From SMYC01 sp963578475 (GTDB lineage: Bacteria > Acidobacteriota > Vicinamibacteria > Marinacidobacterales > SMYC01), in the NCBI GenBank assembly GCA_963578475.1, contig CAUZCL010000004.1, positions 87,022 through 151,021 of the forward strand: DNA of 64,000 bases, read 5' to 3'. The translations under genes were made by a program, and so were the position numbers. The notes under the pieces are model-generated. The model was not told the DNA's origin. It worked only from the letters and a program-made list of their open reading frames with translations, and did not search any database. Numbering within the stretch: position 1 is the stretch's first letter; each line of letters begins with the position of its first letter. This document shows positions 29,747 through 38,734 of the stretch, in pieces.

Positions 29747-29999
29747 GACAACATTCGCCAGCCCTAGGGGGGAGAACGGGCACGACCCCGACCGTCTTCC
29801 AACGGTTAGAATTACCTATGAATGCTGTTCCTGTTAACCTAGCGCGATCGTCTTTGTCAAGGTTGGAGTAGTTTCCGATAATACCACGCCAAAGCAACGC
29901 GCACACCAAACCTGAAACGAACCCAGATCCTCACGCGAAGGCGAGTGAATGTCAAAACCATCGAAGGCGGAGTAATATTCCTGAATGCTGAATGCTGGG
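29747..29999. other. Intergenic region before dnaC-like gene
   Basis: No gene is supported. It contains CTGAATGCTGAATGCTG near 29982, a motif repeated three times at about 46943-46970 and seen in degenerate form near 42426. Confidence 0.4.
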
Positions 30000-30785
30000 T
30001 CACGAATGAAAATTTGCTTGCAGCGTGATCTGCCGATAGTCATCGCCTTCGATCCGCACGTCCCGGCACATTTCGTATAGGCGTGATCGCAGCCGGGCGG
30101 TGATGCGATCCGCAAGCGTGGTCCCTGCCGCCCCCATGCGAGCGGATCCTTTGCTGACAGCAACCGGTCCGGTGCTCGTGGGCTTATCGGAGTAGTTGGT
30201 CGTGATGATGGTCAGCTTCTTTTCATTGTAGCGCTGATTGAGGATGTAGAAGAACGTATCGAGAACCCAGAGCGTCGGGCTTTCCCCTCCAAGGTCGTCG
30301 AGCACTAGCGGCTCTGCCTCGAGCACAGGCCTCAAGACCTCCATCTCCGTCGCCGCTGTGTCCGGATGATAGGAGCCTTTTATCTCGCGCAGCAAAGAGC
30401 GAAAGTCGCAAAAAAGTGCCGGCGCCGCAATCTCGCGCTCGAGCAGAATTCGCCGGACCACCGCCACCGAGAGATGGGTTTTCCCAACTCCCGGCATCCC
30501 GCTGAACAAGAGCCCCGCCTCGACATCGGGAAATCGATCCGCCCAACTCTCCGCGATTTTGATCACCCGTACGAGGCTCGGCTTCAATCCGTCGAAGGGA
30601 CGCCCTCCGCTTCGCCCGTCGAACGCGCATTCTCGATATCGCGTGGGGACGCCGGCTTTCGCCATCGCAGAGTCGTGGCGGTCCCCAACCCAACAGGCGC
30701 AGCGGATGACCGCGTCGACTCCGTCACGCTCGACGCGCTTCCAGGAAGTGCCAGCGCATTCGGGGCAGTCGGCAGACTCGCTCAA
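30000..30785 (-). CDS. DnaC/IstB-type ATP-binding protein with N-terminal zinc motif
   Basis: The 261-residue AAA+ protein resembles helicase loaders. An N-terminal zinc-ribbon-like set CPECAGTSW...CACW covers residues 8-33. Walker A is FSGMPGVGKTHLSVAVV (about residue 95), Walker B PLVLDDLGGESPT and sensor 1 LTIITTNYSD. An arginine-rich region LADRITARLRSRLYEMC follows. It overlaps the HspR-like gene by 4 bp, so it is translationally coupled and the last gene of the dnaK operon. That is an odd place for a helicase loader; it could load DnaB under heat stress or serve another protein-remodelling role (inference). Confidence 0.82.
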   Translation of the reverse strand: MSESADCPECAGTSWKRVERDGVDAVIRCACWVGDRHDSAMAKAGVPTRYRECAFDGRSGGRPFDGLKPSLVRVIKIAESWADRFPDVEAGLLFSGMPGVGKTHLSVAVVRRILLEREIAAPALFCDFRSLLREIKGSYHPDTAATEMEVLRPVLEAEPLVLDDLGGESPTLWVLDTFFYILNQRYNEKKLTIITTNYSDKPTSTGPVAVSKGSARMGAAGTTLADRITARLRSRLYEMCRDVRIEGDDYRQITLQANFHS

Positions 30786-31213
30786 GAGTCCTTCTTCACG
30801 AGATCGCGGGGAGGCAAGCGCACGAGAGCATTCTGGACACGGTCTTTCCAGCCGTCCTCTTGCCGCCCCATCTCCCGCTGAACGTATTCGATGAACTCGC
30901 TGATCTCGCCCTGCATCTTTTCCATCTTCTCCCGCATGTTGAGGATAATCTCCACACCCGCAAGATTGACACCCAAATCTCGCGTCAAATTCAAAAGCGT
31001 CTCGAGCTCACGCAAATCTTCTTCGGAATATAGACGCGTATTGCCTTCGGTGCGCGACGGGGCCAAGAGCCCCTCACGCTCGTAGAGCCGCAGCGTCTGA
31101 GGATGGATGCCGTAGGTCTCGGCGACGGCGCTAATCATGTAGTAGCCCTTGCCCTTGCCGCGATTGCGCGGGCCGTCTGAGCCCCCGGTTGTGGAGGCCC
31201 CCGACTTTTTCAC
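30782..31213 (-). CDS. hspR: MerR-family heat-shock regulator, HspR-like
   Basis: The 143-residue protein has a MerR winged helix-turn-helix at residues 25-95: YMISAVAETYGIHPQTLRLYEREGLLAPSRTEGNTRLYSEEDL. A coiled coil follows (NMREKMEKMQGEISEFIEYVQREM). The spacing and the NLTRDLGVNLAGVEIIL segment fit HspR, which represses dnaK operons with DnaK as co-repressor. It overlaps dnaJ by 4 bp upstream and the dnaC-like gene by 4 bp downstream. A basic N-terminal extension (residues 1-24) is not typical. Confidence 0.85.
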   Translation of the reverse strand: MKKSGASTTGGSDGPRNRGKGKGYYMISAVAETYGIHPQTLRLYEREGLLAPSRTEGNTRLYSEEDLRELETLLNLTRDLGVNLAGVEIILNMREKMEKMQGEISEFIEYVQREMGRQEDGWKDRVQNALVRLPPRDLVKKDS

Positions 31214-32328
31214 GTCGGTGCCCCTTCTCGGCTCTTGCGGAGCGACTCGCGGGCTTCCATCGGGTTCAACCTGTCGAGCTCGCGCAAGAGCTCACGGGAG
31301 CGATCGTCGTAGACCGTCGGGGTCACGACGTGAATAACGACAAACAGGTCGCCACGACCCCCGGCGCTTCGACGCGAGGGTGCACCGCGTCCTGCTAGCT
31401 TCAGTTTCTGTCCCGACTGCACTCCCGCCGGCACGCGCAACGTGACTTCACCTTCCGGAGTCGGCACATCGAGCTTCGCACCGAGCGCCGCTTCGGCAAA
31501 CGAGACCGGCACGGTGCAAAACAAATTGTCCCCTTTGCGCGAGAACAAAGTGTCTGGCTGGACTTGAACATGGATGTAGAGATCCCCGGGGCGGCCCGCG
31601 CCCCTTCCTTGATTGCCCATTCCTGGAACAGACATTTTGTCTCCATCCGAGACGCCGGCCGGGATCGCCACTGAGATCGTCTGCTCTTCTGTGGCGCGTC
31701 CGCCACCGGCGCAATCGGGGCACTTCTGGCGCGCAACCATGCCCGCGCCTCGGCACTTTTCGCAGGGCTTAGCGAAGAGCATGAACCCCCGCGTTTGTGT
31801 AGCACGGCCGCGCCCACCGCAAGCCGTGCAGGGCCGCGGCTGACTGGCGGGAATGTCCCCGAAACCTTCGCAGGTCTCGCACGAAACTTGCCGCCCGACA
31901 CGAAAACGACTCTCGATCCCGTGGAGAGATTCATTGAAGGAGATATTCAAGCGGTGGTGAATGTCCTCTCCATCCAGGCGATTACTATCGGATCTCGCAG
32001 CCGGTCGGCGGAACAAGTCTGGAAAGATGTCTACTTCCCGACGTTCTTCGAGCGAGAAATCGAACCCCTCGAAACCGTAGCGGGCGGGCTCCGTGTGCGG
32101 CGGCGCCTCGGGCTCCGCCCCGATACTGTCGTAGCGCTCGCGGCGTTCCGGATCGACGAGAACTTCGAACGCCTCCGCGATTCGCTGGTAGTGGACCGCG
32201 GCGACATTGTCTCCAGGATTGATATCGGGGTGGTACTTGCGTGCGAGCTTCCGGAACGCGCGACGGATTTGTGTTCTCGAGGCGGTCGCCGCCACACCGA
32301 GAAGCACGTAATAGTCGTTCCGGGCCAT
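31210..32328 (-). CDS. dnaJ: Chaperone protein DnaJ
   Basis: The 372-residue type I J protein begins with an intact J domain (HPDI in place of HPDV at residues 33-36). The four zinc-binding repeats are CETCEGFG, CTACGGRG, CEKCRGAG and CPDCAGGG. The C-terminal client domains end at residue 350. It delivers unfolded proteins to DnaK. It begins 12 bp after dnaK and overlaps hspR by 4 bp. A second, zinc-less J protein lies at 12789-13784. Confidence 0.95.
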   Translation of the reverse strand: MARNDYYVLLGVAATASRTQIRRAFRKLARKYHPDINPGDNVAAVHYQRIAEAFEVLVDPERRERYDSIGAEPEAPPHTEPARYGFEGFDFSLEERREVDIFPDLFRRPAARSDSNRLDGEDIHHRLNISFNESLHGIESRFRVGRQVSCETCEGFGDIPASQPRPCTACGGRGRATQTRGFMLFAKPCEKCRGAGMVARQKCPDCAGGGRATEEQTISVAIPAGVSDGDKMSVPGMGNQGRGAGRPGDLYIHVQVQPDTLFSRKGDNLFCTVPVSFAEAALGAKLDVPTPEGEVTLRVPAGVQSGQKLKLAGRGAPSRRSAGGRGDLFVVIHVVTPTVYDDRSRELLRELDRLNPMEARESLRKSREGAPT

Positions 32329-32340
32329 GTTCGTTTCTGC

Positions 32341-34239
32341 CTATTTCTTTTCGTCCGGCTCCACGATCTCGGCGTCGATGACATCTTCGCCGTCCGACGC
32401 GGAACCTTCGGCAGCTTGCGACGCGTCGGCGCCGCTCTCATCGGTTTTTTGGTACATGAACTCGGCAAGCCGGTAGCTCGCTTTTTGGAGCACCTCCCGA
32501 GCGTTGCGAATCCCTTGGACCTCCGTTTCTTTGAGCGCTTTGCGGGCATCCTCGAGCGCCGCCTCGATTTGGGTGGCGTCCGATTCCGGGATCTTCTCCC
32601 GATGCTCGTTCAGAAGTTTCTCGGTCTGATGGATGAGGTTGTCGGTCTCGTTCTTCTCCTCGACTTCCTCGCGACGTTTCTTGTCGTCCTCGGCATTGAG
32701 CTCCGCGGTCTTGCGCATCTCGTCGATTTCTTGGTCGCTGAGCCCGCTCGAGACGGTTATCGTGATCGCCGTCTGCTTGCTTGTCGCCATATCCTTTGCA
32801 GAAACGTTCAAAATTCCGTTCGCGTCGATATCGAACGTGACTTCGATTTGCGGCACGCCGCGCACCGCCGGGGGCAAGCCCACGAGATGGAATCTTCCGA
32901 GTGTGCGGTTATCCGCCGACATCGATCGCTCACCCTGCAGAACGTGAACTTCGACCTGGGTTTGGTTGTCCGCCGCGGTCGAGAACACTTCGCTTTTCTT
33001 GTGGGGAATGGTCGTGTTGCGCTCGATGAGCCTCGTGAACAAGTTGCCGAGCGTCTCGATCCCGAGAGAAAGCGGCGTCACGTCGAGGAGCAAAAGGTCT
33101 TTGACCTCGCCTCCGAGAACGCCTGCTTGCACAGCGGCGCCGAGAGCAACGACCTCATCGGGATTGACACCCTTATGGGGCTCTTTGCCGAAAAGCTCCT
33201 TCACGGTCTCTTGAACCTTTGGGATTCGGGTCGAGCCGCCGACGAGCACCACCTCGTCGATCTCGGAAGGTTTGATTCCGGCATCCTCAATCGCCTGCTT
33301 GCAAGGCGCGACCGTCTTTTGAACGAGATCGTCGATCAGCTGCTCGAGCTTTGAGCGCGTCAGACGTGCCGAGAGATGTTTGGGTCCGCTGGAATCAGCC
33401 GTGATGAACGGAAGATTGATCTCGGTCTCCATCGTCGAGGAGAGCTCGATCTTCGCTTTTTCCGCGGCTTCCTTGAGACGCTGGAGCGCCATCCGGTCTT
33501 TCGAAAGGTCCACGCCATCCGAGGCCGAGAACTCATCGATGAGCCAATCGATGATCCCCTGATCGATGTTGTCGCCACCAAGATGGGTGTCTCCGTTGGT
33601 GGACTTGACTTCCACGACGCCTTCTCCCACTTCCAGGATCGAGATGTCGAAGGTGCCGCCGCCGAAATCGAACACAGCGATCTTCTCGTCTTTCTTCTTG
33701 TCGAGACCGTAGGCAAGCGCCGCCGCCGTGGGCTCGTTGACGAGCCGCATGACTTGGAGGCCTGCGATCTCGCCAGCGTCTTTGGTCGCCTGGCGTTGGC
33801 TGTCATTGAAGTGGGCCGGAACGGTGATCACGGCTTGTTCGACCTTTTCGCCGAGATAATCCTCGGCAGCGGACTTGAGCTTTTGGAGCACCATCGCGGA
33901 GATTTCGGGCGGCGAGTAGTGGTGCCCTTTGATATCCACCCGAGCGTCACCATTTTCTTCCTGGACGACCTTGTAGGGGACCATTTGCATTTCTTCAGAT
34001 ACCTCGTCGAAACGACGCCCCATGAAACGCTTGATCGAGAAAATCGTGTTCTCGGGGTTTGTGATAGCTTGTCGCTTGGCGACTTGTCCTACGAGCCGTT
34101 CGTTGCCTTTTGCGAAAGCAACGACGGAAGGCGTCGTGCGACCGCCCTCGGGATTCGTGATGACCGTTGGGTTCCCGCCTTCCATGACGGCCACGACCGA
34201 ATTGGTCGTTCCCAGGTCGATCCCGATGATTTTGGACAT
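32341..34239 (-). CDS. dnaK: Chaperone protein DnaK (Hsp70)
   Basis: The 632-residue ATPase has the three Hsp70 signatures: GIDLGTTNSVVAVMEGG at the N-terminus, IAVFDFGGGTFDISIL near residue 190 and VVLVGGSTRIPKVQ near 330. The substrate domain with ITVSSGLSDQEIDEM linker and an acidic EIVEPDEKK tail follow. AAGGAG lies 5 nt before the ATG. It heads the dnaK-dnaJ-hspR-dnaC-like operon; no grpE is present here. Confidence 0.97.
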   Translation of the reverse strand: MSKIIGIDLGTTNSVVAVMEGGNPTVITNPEGGRTTPSVVAFAKGNERLVGQVAKRQAITNPENTIFSIKRFMGRRFDEVSEEMQMVPYKVVQEENGDARVDIKGHHYSPPEISAMVLQKLKSAAEDYLGEKVEQAVITVPAHFNDSQRQATKDAGEIAGLQVMRLVNEPTAAALAYGLDKKKDEKIAVFDFGGGTFDISILEVGEGVVEVKSTNGDTHLGGDNIDQGIIDWLIDEFSASDGVDLSKDRMALQRLKEAAEKAKIELSSTMETEINLPFITADSSGPKHLSARLTRSKLEQLIDDLVQKTVAPCKQAIEDAGIKPSEIDEVVLVGGSTRIPKVQETVKELFGKEPHKGVNPDEVVALGAAVQAGVLGGEVKDLLLLDVTPLSLGIETLGNLFTRLIERNTTIPHKKSEVFSTAADNQTQVEVHVLQGERSMSADNRTLGRFHLVGLPPAVRGVPQIEVTFDIDANGILNVSAKDMATSKQTAITITVSSGLSDQEIDEMRKTAELNAEDDKKRREEVEEKNETDNLIHQTEKLLNEHREKIPESDATQIEAALEDARKALKETEVQGIRNAREVLQKASYRLAEFMYQKTDESGADASQAAEGSASDGEDVIDAEIVEPDEKK

Positions 34240-34291
34240 GGGTGCTCCTTCTCTGTTTCTCTGGATTCAGACAGAGATTCAGTCAAACAAA

Positions 34292-34345
34292 ACCATACGA
34301 TATGAGTCCGATTTTGTCAATTTTCTTGTCTCGAAACGAAGACAA
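34292..34345 (-). promoter_or_regulatory. dnaK operon promoter with upstream inverted repeat
   Basis: On the minus strand TTGACA (34320-34315), a 17-bp spacer and TATGGT (34297-34292) form a good sigma-70 promoter, with a leader of about 45 nt before dnaK. Just upstream of the -35 is TTGTCT-N8-AGACAA (34326-34345), a perfect 6-bp dyad. It is placed like an HspR (HAIR) operator but does not match the actinobacterial CTTGAGT-N7-ACTCAAG. Confidence 0.55.
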
Positions 34346-34521
34346 TGTTGTCCCCGAAGGGTGACCTCGATCACATTTCGACCACGAGTATGGTCTCACG
34401 CAACCTCTTTGTTACCAACTCTTTCAATCATTTGCCCGCGCGGACGGCTCCGTGGTATAGAGATTGCACGTGAGATGATTGGGCGTTTCGGGCGCCCGTT
34501 CATTCTCAGGAGGATCGGGAA

Positions 34522-36687
34522 ATGACGAGGAAAGCATCTGTTCTCGGTATTTGTACGCTGATAGGGCTCGCCGCTCTGCCAGTCACGAGCCTCGCTCAGG
34601 AATATTCTTACGAGAACGCCTACATCCACTACGTCGACGGAGACGTCACGCTGCAACGAGCGACGGAACCCGAGCCCGAGCCCGGAGCCATCAACGTTCC
34701 CATACTTTCGGGAGATCGGCTCTGGACCCATGCGAGCTCGCGTGTGGTTGTCCGTTTCGGCGACGGTACAGTCCTTCGCCTCGACGAAAGCACGAAAGTC
34801 GACTTCGTCGCTTTCGATGGCGAGCCCAACATCGTGCTGTGGAACGGAAGCGCCATCCTGAAACTCGGCGCCAGCAGCGCAAAGCCTCGCATCGACTCCC
34901 CCGCCGGAAGTGTCTATCCGCTATCTGAAGGTGTCTATCGCATCGATGTGCACGACGGCACGACCGTGACGCTATCCGTGTTACTAGGCCGCGCGGAGCT
35001 CGCGAGCACCGAAGGCTCCGTCCTCGTCAGCGCAGACGAGCAAAGCTTTGTCGAGGCGTCCCAAGAACCGCGGTCCCCTTCTACGCCGCTGGCCTTCGAC
35101 GTGGCGAGCGGCGACGCTTTCGACCGATGGAGCGCAGAGAGGGATCTCTACCAACCTCGACGACGCGAAGTGCCTCTCGCCGAAGTTCCCGAAGAGGCCC
35201 ATCACTACGTCGACGAGCTGAGCGAGCACGGCGAGTGGCGGGAGAACGAAGAGCAAGGTTATGCCTGGTACCCGAGCGTGAGCGTCGGGTGGGCGCCTTA
35301 CCGTTACGGCCGTTGGGGCTACACGAATTACGGCTATACGTGGATCTCCTACGAGCCATGGGGATGGGCGCCTTATCACTACGGTCGCTGGGGTTACAAT
35401 CACCACGGATGGCATTGGGTTCCCGGTCACCATTGGGGACCTGCTTGGGTCTCCTTCGCCATCGGATCCTCGTGGGTCGGTTGGAGCCCGCTCGGCTATT
35501 ACGGCGGCCCTGTTTTTTCTTACGCCTCCCTCCACCACGGGTACAACAATCACGGCTATAACGGCCGCAACCGTGGCGCCCGTTACCGTGGCGGCACAGC
35601 TGTTCCGCGCCACATCGACGACGATGGTGCCGGATGGAACTTCACAAATACGAATAACTTCGGACGCCGTGGGCGACAGGCCCGGCTGCGCGTGGACCAA
35701 GTTCGTGCGACGTCGGGCGCTGCCGCACTCCACGCAAACGCCGCCGTCTTGGATCGAAACTTGACGCCTCATGCGCTCGACGCGCGTGGCAGTGCTCAGG
35801 GAAGGCTGGGACGATCTCGAGGTGTAATCCTCCGCGCAGCGCGAACGCCGAGCGCACGACCCCGGACCGCTTCGCCCGGGACGAGCTTGCAGCGGGCGCA
35901 GAATCTCGTCAGCAGAGAGAACACGACAGTGATCCGGCGCAGCAACACGACCGAGCGCGCCGCGGCTCGAAGATTAAGCGCGGGCCGCTCCGGCACGATG
36001 AGGCGCGGGGCGTCGAGCACAACCCTGAGGGCGATCACTAGAAGTGGGTCTCAAGAACGCGACGAGAGCCAAACGACGACGCACACTTTTCGCACCCCCA
36101 ACGCGACGGGCAGTTGGTCCGGAAACCGCACCGAGCGCGCAACATCCACCGGCACTCCACGCACGCCCGCGGCAGCGACCACTCAGCCTACAACACGCTC
36201 GAGGAATCGGTCCGCGCGCGTCACGACACCCCGCACGCCCACCACGACGGGCAGTCGTTCCGCGAATAGATCGCGTAACCGCACCGAACGTGCAACGCCC
36301 ACCCGCACATTTCGCACGCCGAGCTCAGGTAGCGCCACGCGTTCCAACCGTTTGGGAACCACCACGCGTTCCAACCGTTTGGGAACCACCACGCGTTCCA
36401 ACCGCTCGGGCACCACCACGCGTTCCAACCGCTCAGGTTTCCGGACACGACAGCGCCGTGCACCAGCCGCACCACGCCCCAGGTCGAGCACACCGCGTGG
36501 GACCACGAGAGGCACTCGCGGCACCACGCGAAGCCGACCATCTGGCATGAGCTCGACCGCAAGACCGTCACGCGGCGGGTCAGCTACCCGGGGCACACGC
36601 TCATCCTCGCGCCCGTCGTCGTCCCGTGGCACCCGAGGCTCCCAAAGCCGAGGCTCAGCCCGCTCCCGAAGCAACAACAATCTCTAG
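34522..36687 (+). CDS. FecR/DUF6600 domain surface protein with Arg/Ser/Thr-rich repeat tail
   Basis: The 721-residue protein starts with a signal peptide (about residues 1-25) after AGGAGG. Residues 35-190 form a FecR domain (YVDGDVTLQRA, LSGDRLWTHASSRVVVRF). Residues 225-340 are a DUF6600 region rich in Tyr/Trp/Gly (YAWYPSVSVGWAPYRYGRWG). The remaining half is disordered and strongly basic, rich in Arg, Ser, Thr, Pro. It includes four near-exact copies of a 9-residue unit RSNRLGTTT or RSNRSGTTT at about residues 606-640. Likely exported; function unknown. The cationic tail could bind DNA, polysaccharide or the outer membrane (inference). Confidence 0.8.
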   Translation: MTRKASVLGICTLIGLAALPVTSLAQEYSYENAYIHYVDGDVTLQRATEPEPEPGAINVPILSGDRLWTHASSRVVVRFGDGTVLRLDESTKVDFVAFDGEPNIVLWNGSAILKLGASSAKPRIDSPAGSVYPLSEGVYRIDVHDGTTVTLSVLLGRAELASTEGSVLVSADEQSFVEASQEPRSPSTPLAFDVASGDAFDRWSAERDLYQPRRREVPLAEVPEEAHHYVDELSEHGEWRENEEQGYAWYPSVSVGWAPYRYGRWGYTNYGYTWISYEPWGWAPYHYGRWGYNHHGWHWVPGHHWGPAWVSFAIGSSWVGWSPLGYYGGPVFSYASLHHGYNNHGYNGRNRGARYRGGTAVPRHIDDDGAGWNFTNTNNFGRRGRQARLRVDQVRATSGAAALHANAAVLDRNLTPHALDARGSAQGRLGRSRGVILRAARTPSARPRTASPGTSLQRAQNLVSRENTTVIRRSNTTERAAARRLSAGRSGTMRRGASSTTLRAITRSGSQERDESQTTTHTFRTPNATGSWSGNRTERATSTGTPRTPAAATTQPTTRSRNRSARVTTPRTPTTTGSRSANRSRNRTERATPTRTFRTPSSGSATRSNRLGTTTRSNRLGTTTRSNRSGTTTRSNRSGFRTRQRRAPAAPRPRSSTPRGTTRGTRGTTRSRPSGMSSTARPSRGGSATRGTRSSSRPSSSRGTRGSQSRGSARSRSNNNL
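36337..36444 (+). repeat. Four tandem 27-bp repeats inside FecR/DUF6600 gene
   Basis: Units start with ACGCGTTCCAACCG at 36337, 36364, 36391 and 36418, exactly 27 bp apart. Each encodes RSNR(L/S)GTTT. The first two and last two copies differ mainly at the Leu/Ser codon, suggesting two duplication rounds. Confidence 0.9.
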
Positions 36688-37001
36688 ACGCCATAAGATC
36701 GAACAAAAGATCTAGCCAGGTAAACCTGAAAGCGTTCTAAATCCAAACCACACAGCTGACTCTTATCCCCACATCCCCTTGCCTTTAAAAACGCCGCTAA
36801 AAGCAAGGAGATGTGGGGATAGGAGGGGATGTGGGGATAAGAAAGAATTTGCTTCAGAACGTGGTACCAAATCCTCGGTTCTGACGGGTTAGGGGCTAAG
36901 CCGGCAAGTAGAGCTCCTCTCTTCTTGCTTTTCTTCTCTTTGCAGCTTTGCGGCTTTGCGTTTCGCTTTCCTTATTTTGATCTTTCTTGAGCTTTGACGC
37001 T
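36688..37001. repeat. Intergenic region with dispersed composite repeat copy 3
   Basis: Block A (GCCAGGTAAACCTGAAAGCG, match 36715-36745) and block B (36869-36892, key GGTTCTGACGGGTTAG) flank an insert. The insert holds repeated and inverted TCCCCACATCCCC / GGGGATGTGGGGATA segments (about 36767-36843). At 4398-4584 the same blocks flank a different hairpin insert. The remaining bases to 37001 hold TTTGCGGCTTTGCG-type sequence and no gene. Confidence 0.7.
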
Positions 37002-38588
37002 CTAGCGGATACGAAAGATGCGAGGCATTAGCAAGAGGAGCTCTTCTCGCGCTAGCGTGTCGACGAGGGCGAGGCGCTCGAGGAGCTCCGTTATGAGGCC
37101 TTCACGGGGACCGGCGAGTCCGACACGCAGGCGCTCCAACAGGCTGCGGCGGCTCGGGTAGAAGGCGATGCGCGCTTTCCGAAGATCGAGATGCGCTTTT
37201 TGGGCCGCGAGCCGAATGGCAGTGTTGAGACCGCCGAGCTCGTCCACGAGCCCAAGCCCGAGCGCCTGCCTTCCAGTCCAAACGCGTCCTCGCCCGGCCG
37301 CGTCGGCTTGCTCGATCGTGAGACCTCTCCCCTCGGCCACGACCGGTAAAAACCGGCCCGAGTAGAACTCTTCCAGATAGCGCCGATGCCACGCACGCTG
37401 CTCCTCCGTAAAGGAGCGCAGCGGAGAATGGATGCCGGCATTGCCTTCTAGGGCAATGGTCTCGCGGTGGATGCCGAGACGATCGAGCAAACGCCTCACT
37501 ACAAACTTTCCCCCGATCACGCCAATGGAGCCGGTCAGTGATGTCCCCTCCGCGACAAGAGCACTCGCCGCCGCCGCGATGTAGTAGCCCCCGGACGCCG
37601 CGATGTTTCCCATCGAAACGACGACAGGCTTTTCCTTCACGGTAAGCGAGAGCTCGCGGTGAATGGCATCGGAGGCGATAACGCCTCCTCCGGGGCTCTC
37701 GATCCGCAGGACGATCGCGCGTACCCGTCGATCGCGTCTGAGTTTTTGGAGCGCTTCGCGCAGGGTGTTGGCCGAAGCCGTCGACCTGCCGACTCCTGTC
37801 GTCAAAACCCCCACGGCATGGAGCACCGCCACTCGTGGACATCGCCACCGTGCGACGCGCCCGAGCCAACCGGGCGACCCGTAGCGCGTGTACTCGATCC
37901 GTTTTGCTTTTTTACCAAGCGCCTCTTCGAAAAGCGTGTCGCAAGAATCCTCGTAGCCGAGCTCGTCGACGAGACCCGCTCGTTTCGCGTCCTCGGCCAT
38001 ATGCGGACCGGAAGCAATCGCCGCGGCGGCAGCATCCGGCGTCATATCGCGACCTTCAGCGATATGTCGGATGAATTGCTCGTTCATGTCCTCGAGAATG
38101 GATTTCATCTCTCGACGGTGCGGCTCCGACGAGCAGCGCTGCTCGAACATTTCGCCTGCGGATTTGAACTCACCCACCGCGTCGAGCTCCGGGCTCACGC
38201 CGAGCTCACCGAGTAAATCTTTGAAGAACAGCCCTTCGCTCGAGAGTGCTTGAAGCGAGAGCGTCGCACTTGGTGCGAGGACGATCGTCTCGCATGCGCA
38301 AGCCAAAAGAAACGTCGCGTTCGCAGCGCCCTCGATAAAGGCCACGGTCGCCTTTCCTTGACTCCGCAACGCGCGAATGCCCCGGTGCAGGCTCTCCGCT
38401 TGCGACCAACCGATCTCGATATCCGCAAGCTCGAGATAGAGCGCTCCGATGCGTTGATCCACACGCGCGCGTTCGAGAGCGCGCTCGATTTCGTGGAACG
38501 ACGCTCCGGCCGAACGCGCCCATTCGAACCTTCCCGGCAGCTCACTGACACCCTTTGAGATTCGAATTTCGAGAATTGTTGGTTTCAT
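37002..38588 (-). CDS. sppA: Signal peptide peptidase SppA (S49, long tandem-domain form)
   Basis: The 528-residue protein has two ClpP-like repeats, as in 67-kDa SppA. The general-base lysine lies in GEFKSAGEMF (about residue 142) and the nucleophile serine in NIAASGGYYIAAAAS (about 335). TGSIGVIGGKFVVRRLL and LGLVDELGGLNTAI follow. Unlike the E. coli protein no N-terminal membrane helix is visible from the ATG at 38588, so it may be cytoplasmic or the true N-terminus may have been replaced. The transposase remnant directly upstream fits the latter. Confidence 0.88.
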   Translation of the reverse strand: MKPTILEIRISKGVSELPGRFEWARSAGASFHEIERALERARVDQRIGALYLELADIEIGWSQAESLHRGIRALRSQGKATVAFIEGAANATFLLACACETIVLAPSATLSLQALSSEGLFFKDLLGELGVSPELDAVGEFKSAGEMFEQRCSSEPHRREMKSILEDMNEQFIRHIAEGRDMTPDAAAAAIASGPHMAEDAKRAGLVDELGYEDSCDTLFEEALGKKAKRIEYTRYGSPGWLGRVARWRCPRVAVLHAVGVLTTGVGRSTASANTLREALQKLRRDRRVRAIVLRIESPGGGVIASDAIHRELSLTVKEKPVVVSMGNIAASGGYYIAAAASALVAEGTSLTGSIGVIGGKFVVRRLLDRLGIHRETIALEGNAGIHSPLRSFTEEQRAWHRRYLEEFYSGRFLPVVAEGRGLTIEQADAAGRGRVWTGRQALGLGLVDELGGLNTAIRLAAQKAHLDLRKARIAFYPSRRSLLERLRVGLAGPREGLITELLERLALVDTLAREELLLLMPRIFRIR

Positions 38589-38593
38589 TCTGC

Positions 38594-38734
38594 GATCACA
38601 GCTCGATCGGCTACATTGCGCCGCTGGACTTCATGGATGGCAAGGCCCCCGAGACCTGGTCGGAGTGGGACCGGAAACTCGAGCAGGCTCGCGACTTGCG
38701 GCGTGAGCGGCGTGCAAACAAGGTGCCCGCATGA
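38594..38734 (+). pseudogene. 3' end of an integrase-type transposase
   Basis: The frame reads DHSSIGYIAPLDFM then ETWSEWDRKLEQARDLRRER and stops at 38734. This is the usual tail of rve-type (IS3/IS481-like) transposases, where HSSLGY follows the catalytic glutamate. The 5' remainder is missing because sppA begins at 38588 on the other strand. Confidence 0.6.

Noticed and set aside
31795..33354. 519-residue plus-strand frame opposite dnaJ/dnaK
   Set aside because: It is the antisense of conserved chaperone genes, without its own motifs.
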